From positions 17,861,294 to 17,925,293 of the forward strand of contig JAAALK010000284.1 of the NCBI GenBank assembly GCA_019279435.1: a stretch of DNA of 64,000 nt, given 5' to 3'. Shown piece by piece: positions 58,395 through 64,000 of the stretch; the first letter of the stretch is position 1, and every line of letters begins with the position of its first letter. The stretch comes from Zizania palustris. Its lineage: Eukaryota > Streptophyta > Magnoliopsida > Poales > Poaceae. The notes beneath the pieces are model-generated. The model made no database searches, was not told the origin of the DNA, and saw only the letters and a program-made list of their open reading frames with translations. A program made the translations under genes and the position numbers.

Positions 58395-58630
58395 TTGCAA
58401 GTTTGGAGAAATGTCATTACAATTCACATATTTTGATTTATGCCATTACAATTTTCAGCTCAGTCTTCTAATTCTATGAAATTGTAATGGCATATTCTAG
58501 ATTTCTTTGAACTTATAATGACATATTTTGGAGTTCTCTAAAATTATAATGGTATAGTTCGGAGTTCTCTGAAATTATAATGACACAAATCAAAATATGT
58601 GAATTGTAATGATATTTCTACAAACTCGCA
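58395..58630. mobile_element. MITE with long terminal inverted repeats
   Basis: The left arm (TTGCAAGTTTGGAGAAATGT onward, about 60 nt) pairs closely with the reverse complement of the right arm (TGCGAGTTTGTAGAAATATC onward). Between the arms lie three imperfect repeats of AATTATAATGACATA and GGAGTTCTCTAAAATT. The arm motif GCCATTACAATTTT also occurs in the PPDK intron element at about 15,460-15,607. Confidence 0.8.
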
Positions 58631-61050
58631 TTAGGATCCAACTAACCCTAATTATTTTAGGGAGTATTTGCATTAGGATGGAGATATATGCCATACTCGT
58701 TTGGTTCCACAAACACTTTGATTTGACTTTATTTTTGAGAAAAAGTTAATAAATTAATGTTTAGAGTAAGAACTAAAGTGTTCCTTAAGAAAGTGATCTT
58801 GTAAAGTGATAGTTAATATGATATTAAATGAATAAATCTTTTTAATTTGCAAATCAAGAATATATAAGAATATAAAAATAAACTCTGTCGTGACAAAGTT
58901 AAAGAAAAAGGGATGTGTTTTGATTTAGTATGTTCCCACATTTACATCACAGCTTTCAAATTTCTATGGTAACAAATTGGACGTATCAGATCAATTTTGC
59001 TATATAGTATCTAATAGCAAGAGGAAGCGGCGAACCAAGCATCCTGGAGCTCCTCGGTGAAGCATAGAAATTGTAGGCACAACGCCATCAGGGCGAGGTG
59101 AAGTCAGAAGGACAATGACCCTACATTCCCTATCTCTTCCTCCTATCACTGCTCTCTCCTCCCCCATAGGAAAACCTCACATGAATAATGTATAACCCTA
59201 TAAATAGTGGTTGCGTGTTCTCCTATTAGGCTTTATCTTATTGGGCCTTATCCTATTGGGCTAGAGACCCATGTGTACACGTGGGTTAAATAATGGACCT
59301 AGAATTAAACCCGAGTTGATGTGGGGTCTCAACCGATGGACCAATGGTTTAAAAACTAGACCCGACCTCGGTGGATCTATAAGGGAAGGTCCCTGGTGGG
59401 CCTCTGGCCTATCGAGTACCTTGCCACCCATAAATTGAATGCACAACTAATTCCAACAAGTCCTCTCAAATGCAATAAATGATACTAGGAAATCATTTAA
59501 TAAATGCTACAATTATATCATTAGATGCAGATTTCACCAATGGTTTAAGGCTCTCGCTTCTCCAAGGATCTCTACAAATACATAATCACCTTTCCTCACC
59601 TATCAATCTACATCGCTAACTCCAAAGGAGTTCAACATGGCCGTTGAGGTAACTCTAGATCTGACTTTAGTTCTTGTCTATTTTTCTTTTGTGTGCATAT
59701 ATTAGGTATGGGTGTAGTGATACCCATGGTTTCCATATTGAAATTGTGGTTTTTTGGCTCTCACCATGGAAATGTCATGGATCTTGCATGTATGGTGTTT
59801 ATCATAGCACTGTGGCATCCCCATGGTGTCGATTTGGTTTATTGTGTCATCTATGAGAGTTGTAGTGGCACAATAGAGAGCAATGTCAAGGGATATTAGC
59901 CACATGTATCTGACTCCAAACCTAGCCACCGCCACCATTAGAATCCTAAATCCCTTATTACCTAGACTGACCACCATCACTAGAATCCTAAATCCCCAAC
60001 CCAGGCCCAACGCCAATAGTACGATCACCCTCCTCCTACTAAGGCTTGAGATCACCTAGATCTATACGACCTTGTTTCCACATCCTCATCGTTTCGTGAG
60101 CTAGCATTCACCACTCTTGTCGTCTCATACACTAACCATCCTCTCTTGGATCCCCACCCCTTTTGTTTGGATCTTGCTATAGGTTATATCACTATAGTAA
60201 GTATCCATGAATATGCCTACGAAATATGGAAGCGGAAATGTATGTTTGGCTACATTTTATAATATTCTAGACTACAAATTTTAGTGTGCATTTACATATT
60301 CTAGTGAATTTGGCTATTCTCCACATCAATGTACCTACTACGGTATCATCATGCCATGCGCCACAGACACTATAAAGGTGTGAAGATGTTGTGTCACCAT
60401 GCTTCGCACCACCACTATAAAAACTATGATGCTACACACATATCCATGTCCAAAACATTTTTCCGAAATAAATCTCCTCGATTCTAATTTAGATTCGCAT
60501 GCATGTATATGTTGGATTCAAACTAGTTTTTATAATGTGGTGTGTTGTGGCTCTCTTTGGTTGTTAGTGCTCCCCATGGAAATGTATTCCTATGTCCATC
60601 CCTAGGTGAGCTATCAGGGTAACCTTTATCACATCCTCATCCCAACGAGGTATTGACATGGATTAGTTTTCTATTACATGTACTTTCCCCCAAAAGTATC
60701 ATTTGGTCTTACCATCCAAAGTCGAGGATAAAATGGTGCCACATTATCGTCAACCTATCAAAGAGCTTGGCCCCATCCCTACTCTCTTTGTCTATCATCG
60801 ACTAGAATTAAGGCTGAGTGCTGCTATCGTATTTTGGAATCCAAAGTTCTCAATCCCACGTGATTGGATAAATAGGTGCCATGTCATCATGATTGTTAGC
60901 ACTAACCTAGGTGCTATCGAGTCCTAACTTCCTTAGGTGGCCCTATTACTCCTGAGTGAGTGGTCAGGGTTGTTTATGTCTTACTATCAGGTTTTTTTGT
61001 ACCCGAGCTAACTAATTATCCTCTTGGTTGTCCCCAAGTGACATGCCCCT
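58631..61050. other. Intergenic DNA, no convincing gene
   Basis: Around 59,190-59,470 there is a TATA-like CCTATAAATAGTGG with downstream pyrimidine-rich sequence, possibly LTR debris. Open frames at 59,674-60,055 overlap on both strands and lack domains. A short ATG frame at 59,637 (MAVE followed by GTAACT) could be a tiny first exon, but no second exon was recognised. Confidence 0.4.
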
Positions 61051-61051
61051 G

Positions 61052-61113
61052 ATATGGCACTCGGGTATCTTAAGATGTTCACCATCCAAAAATGTTCACC
61101 ATACAAGAGTAGG
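61052..61113. repeat. Detached copy of the LTR start
   Basis: The words CTGATATGGCACTCGGGTATCTTAAGATG (positions 61,050-61,078) nearly repeat the first bases of the solo LTR that begins at 61,114. The following words TTCACCATCCAAAAATG and TTCACCATACAAG also repeat each other. This looks like a small local duplication made during or after insertion. Confidence 0.7.
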
Positions 61114-61697
61114 TGTCAGGGATATGACACTCGGGTATCTTAAGATGGCTTATTAGTTCAGACCCAGAGCAAGCCAAGCCTAGGTTTAGAGTTTGGTTTA
61201 TCCCATGAAAGAGTTTCAGTCCTAATAAGGAAGGCTAAGTCCTTATCGAGGAACCGAATCCAAAATCCAAAATGAAGAGATATATTTGTACTATAATCCT
61301 TGTAATTAGGAAATTAGCACCCAAGTTTGGTATGTAATCTTAGGAATTAAAGAGGCCAACTCAAGATAGAGTCATGGGTCATCGAGCTCACACCTTGAGT
61401 ATATAAAGGGGATGAGGCACCCCTAGAGACATCAAATCACAAGTTATTCATCTTGCTCTCGATGCCTTTAGCTTTCATAGCTTAAGTGTGTTTCTTTGTA
61501 AGCTTAGATACCATATTATACACTAAAACACTAGACATAGGGCTATTGTCCTCTGGAAGGCCTGAACTAGTATAAATCTTGGGTCTTATTTACTACAGTA
61601 AACCATTGGGTTCAAAGGCGCTACACTTCCCTTACACATATATTCACCTCCTTGGGTACCCCTTGGGTGCACTACTTGGTGATTCACCAATAGTAGG
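61109..61697 (+). mobile_element. Solo LTR, 579 bp, target duplication GTAGG
   Basis: The LTR occupies 61,114-61,692. It starts TGTCAGGGATATGACACTCG, has a TATA box (GAGTATATAAAGGGGATGAG, about 61,397-61,416) and ends TGATTCACCAATA. GTAGG flanks both sides (61,109-61,113 and 61,693-61,697). The uninterrupted target (CGAAGTAGGGTATTATG) survives at 50,890-50,906. The 3' dinucleotide is TA in place of the usual CA, probably a mutation. The family is probably gypsy, by its resemblance to typical grass LTRs. Confidence 0.85.
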
Positions 61698-62857
61698 GTA
61701 TTACATTTTACAATGGCATGAACCTAGATAAACTCCCCCTATGTCCATCTTCTCACCGGAACAAGTGATCACAACACTTTGCTCTACATTCCTTCCACAC
61801 CATTCAAGAAATAATAATAAATTTTACATAATAAGATTGATGATTTGCTTTTCACATTCTCTTACGGTAGCCACCAATATGTTGCCAAATCCACTTATTT
61901 ACTTGGATTAACTGCAATGTGCAGGCATTGACAAACTCATACCCATAGTTGGCAGGTGAGGTTATGACTTTCACAAAGGTCGAAAACAAGAGGAACATGC
62001 ATTTACCTAGAAATTTTAATTTATATAATAATTTGGAACAAAGAGATTGCGTGCTACCTAGTAAGAACATTATATAGAAGTAGAGGAGTGCGTACCTTTT
62101 GAGATGAACTTTCATAAGATTTAATCAAAGATGTTGTGCTATAGTTGAATATGACTTATCATATCCCATATTTGCATATATTCTCCGAGGGATTGAATAG
62201 ACAATCCTCCCTGAATATCTTGCAATCATTGATTGTTTGTAGCACGCTTGAAACCGAGAGGTAGGACTTTCCCATGAGTGAGAAAAAAGTAGACAATGTG
62301 CTAGAAATTGATATCCCTGCTTCCAAGGATCCATCCAAAAGGATGCCTTGCAGCCTCCCCTGCAGTGTTGCAAGTTTCAGCAATGAAACATGCTAAGAAA
62401 ATTTTGTCTTTAGCTAAACACAATGATGCCTAGGTGTGTTCTGGTTGCATCCATCACAACCAAGGCTACCTTAGTCATAGTGCTAGACTCATCAAACCAG
62501 ATTCTTGATACCTAGACCCCCAGTCTCATATGATAGATTTTATTGCAAGCAAGCAAGCAATGCCTATCATTTATTTGGTCTAACTTTCCATAGGAAAGCT
62601 CTGCTCTTGCACTCGATCATTTTTATAGCCCACTTTCGAAGTTCCATTACATTAAGTAGGTAGATGAAGAGACACATAACTATTGAATTTGCATGTGTTT
62701 GTTGAATACATTAGATGTTTTGTTATTCTACTTGATAGAAGCACACTTTTTGTCAAAACATACTTCAATTACATGCTTCAAATGTTTACTAGAGATATTG
62801 AGTGTTTTTTTACTTTCGTGATATGTTTTACAATAGTGTAACTTTCTATTTTAACAG

Positions 62858-63376
62858 GGAAGACACATTTCTGGAGGTTCTACTATCATATATGTCATCA
62901 AATGTTGTGAATGTGGAAAATGGCGTATTATTCCAACGAAAGAAGAATTTGAAACTATTCGCGCGAAATTCCTCTTGGAGTCATGGTTCTGCACCAAAAA
63001 ACATGACTGCTCATGTGAGAAGACGGAAGATATTAAGTATGACACCAATCATATTTGGGTCTTAGATAGGCCCAACATCCCTAAGCCTCCACCAGAGACA
63101 GAGAGGCTACTGATCATGAGGAAGGATCTTTCTAGGATGGATACCTACTATGTCATGCCAAATGGGAAGCGTGCAAGGCGCCACTATGATGTGGAAAAGT
63201 TTCTGAAGGAAAATCCAAAGTACAATGATACAATGGCACCTTCAAGCTTCAGTTTTTCTGCACCAAAGATTGTAAAAGAGACTGTTGCTATGAGTGCAAT
63301 GTGGCGAAGTTTAAGATGGAAGGGTGCAAGGAGGAGGACAAGACAAGTGTACAAGGTACCAACAACAATTGATTAA
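62858..63376 (+). CDS. CW zinc finger and methyl-CpG-binding-like domain protein, terminal exon
   Basis: After a good acceptor (TTTTAACAG, ending 62,857) the frame is open for 172 codons to TAA at 63,374-63,376. Residues about 14-70 form a CW-type zinc finger (KCCECGKWRIIP; CTKKHDCSCEKTEDIKYD). A linker (DRPNIPKPPPETERL) follows, then an MBD-like domain (LSRMDTYYVMPNGKRARRHY, DVEKFLKENPKY). The tail is basic (RWKGARRRTRQVYK). The CW-plus-MBD order is that of plant MBD1/2/4/12-type proteins, in which the CW finger binds histone H3 methylated at lysine 4. Binding here is inferred. No exon with the start codon was recognised upstream, so the gene may be partial, although this exon is uninterrupted. 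Confidence 0.8.
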   Translation, partial: GRHISGGSTIIYVIKCCECGKWRIIPTKEEFETIRAKFLLESWFCTKKHDCSCEKTEDIKYDTNHIWVLDRPNIPKPPPETERLLIMRKDLSRMDTYYVMPNGKRARRHYDVEKFLKENPKYNDTMAPSSFSFSAPKIVKETVAMSAMWRSLRWKGARRRTRQVYKVPTTID

Positions 63377-63775
63377 TTACATTGGAAACTCTGAACTCTG
63401 CATGTGTCGTACTTTGGGTGATGCCAAACTTGGGATGTTATGTTATGTTTTACCTTTGCTTTCGTGTGTCGAACATTTTCATTGCAAGTCATATTGAACG
63501 CTATGGAATGCTAGAACTATTCTCAAGTGGTGGTTTTCGATATTTGTTATGCATGCAATGTTTGTATGGATACAGTTTTGATCCACCATGGATGAATTGA
63601 TTTTAATATTGAACATAGGTCATCCAAACATGTATCTTGGTTGGGCTTGTCGTGAGTGCATACATTTTTCGAGAAAATATATAGAATGAAGCACTCCTAA
63701 ATCTCAAAGTAGAGTACAATATCCATTGTCCAATAAAATTGTATTTGAAAGACTTTGTGGACACAATAACAAGGG

Positions 63776-64000
63776 ACATGCATAATTGCTCTTCATAATG
63801 CAACCTAATTTTTTGCAAAAATTTTAAATTATGAAGAGCAATAAAATTAGGTGATACCGAGTTAAATTAAGAAGAGCTACTGTACATAACTAGAGAACTT
63901 CAGTTATGTGATACCGAGTATCATATTGTTGGTATCGTTTTTGGTCACACGCATGGCCTGAGAGGCCTGCTTAACTCTAGTACAAGTCTTACAATCTTGG
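63776..64000. other. Window edge, no feature seen
   Basis: AT-rich sequence with a small repeat of GTGATACCGAGT (63,852 and 63,908). Nothing else is recognisable before the window ends. Confidence 0.4.

Larger units (their letters stand above)
61085..63775. repeat. Duplicated segment, copy 2 (split by a solo LTR)
   Basis: This matches the segment at about 50,875-53,210. Homology begins at GTTCACCATACAAGAGTAGG, is interrupted by the solo LTR 61,114-61,692, resumes at GTAGGGTATTACATTTTACA and continues through the MBD exon to about 63,775. Identity by eye is high across exon and non-exon parts alike, so the duplication involved genomic DNA, not a spliced copy. Confidence 0.88.

Noticed and set aside
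59637..59655. Short ATG frame (MAVE) followed by GTAACT, as a first exon
   Set aside because: No matching second exon or domain; a four-codon frame before a GT is expected by chance.
1..64000. A wholly new defence or mobile system
   Set aside because: Everything with recognisable coding capacity fits known families (PPDK, CACTA, gypsy, hAT, CW-MBD). The unusual points are rearrangements, the foldback and palindromic structures, reported above.

Overview
This is a stretch of grass nuclear genome, most likely rice (Oryza). The protein gene, GT-AG introns, Stowaway-type MITEs, CACTA elements and nested LTR retrotransposons all fit that reading. It holds one intact host gene, one host gene duplicated into an open copy and a broken copy, and about 30 kb of nested transposons. 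The species call and database-style names are recognition from sequence, not a search.

Positions 1-10.3 kb are AT-rich intergenic DNA with short inverted-repeat elements, a 42-bp minisatellite, a 291-bp tandem duplication and a decayed hAT transposase end on the minus strand. Positions 10.5-19.3 kb carry a complete 19-exon pyruvate, phosphate dikinase gene on the plus strand. Its exons join in frame to 882 codons with no recognisable plastid transit peptide, so I read it as the cytosolic enzyme, probably rice PPDK2.

Positions 20,328-38,790 are an old CACTA (En/Spm) element. Its genes are decayed. It has been entered by a gypsy-type LTR element at least twice: once leaving a solo LTR flanked by CAAGG, and once leaving a rearranged composite with three copies of its GTACT target site. 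One LTR of that composite was itself entered by a 2.1-kb element with LTR-like ends. Positions 40,915-49,984 hold a younger, related CACTA element with target duplication ATG. Its second gene reads through ten exons (572 codons). Its main transposase gene is broken only by a one-base contraction in an A-run, as far as I can read. A 626-bp element with an 8-bp target duplication sits in its leader. Both CACTA elements share a conserved ~150-bp foldback just upstream of the transposase gene.

Positions 50-64 kb are repeat-rich. They hold two copies of a >2-kb segment (about 50.9-53.3 and 61.1-63.8 kb), each containing an exon for a CW zinc finger followed by a methyl-CpG-binding-like domain. The first copy has a stop and frameshifts; the second is open. 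A 579-bp solo LTR (target duplication GTAGG) split the second copy after the duplication. The remaining sequence is MITEs, hAT-like mosaics and LTR debris. I found no tRNA, rRNA or CRISPR.
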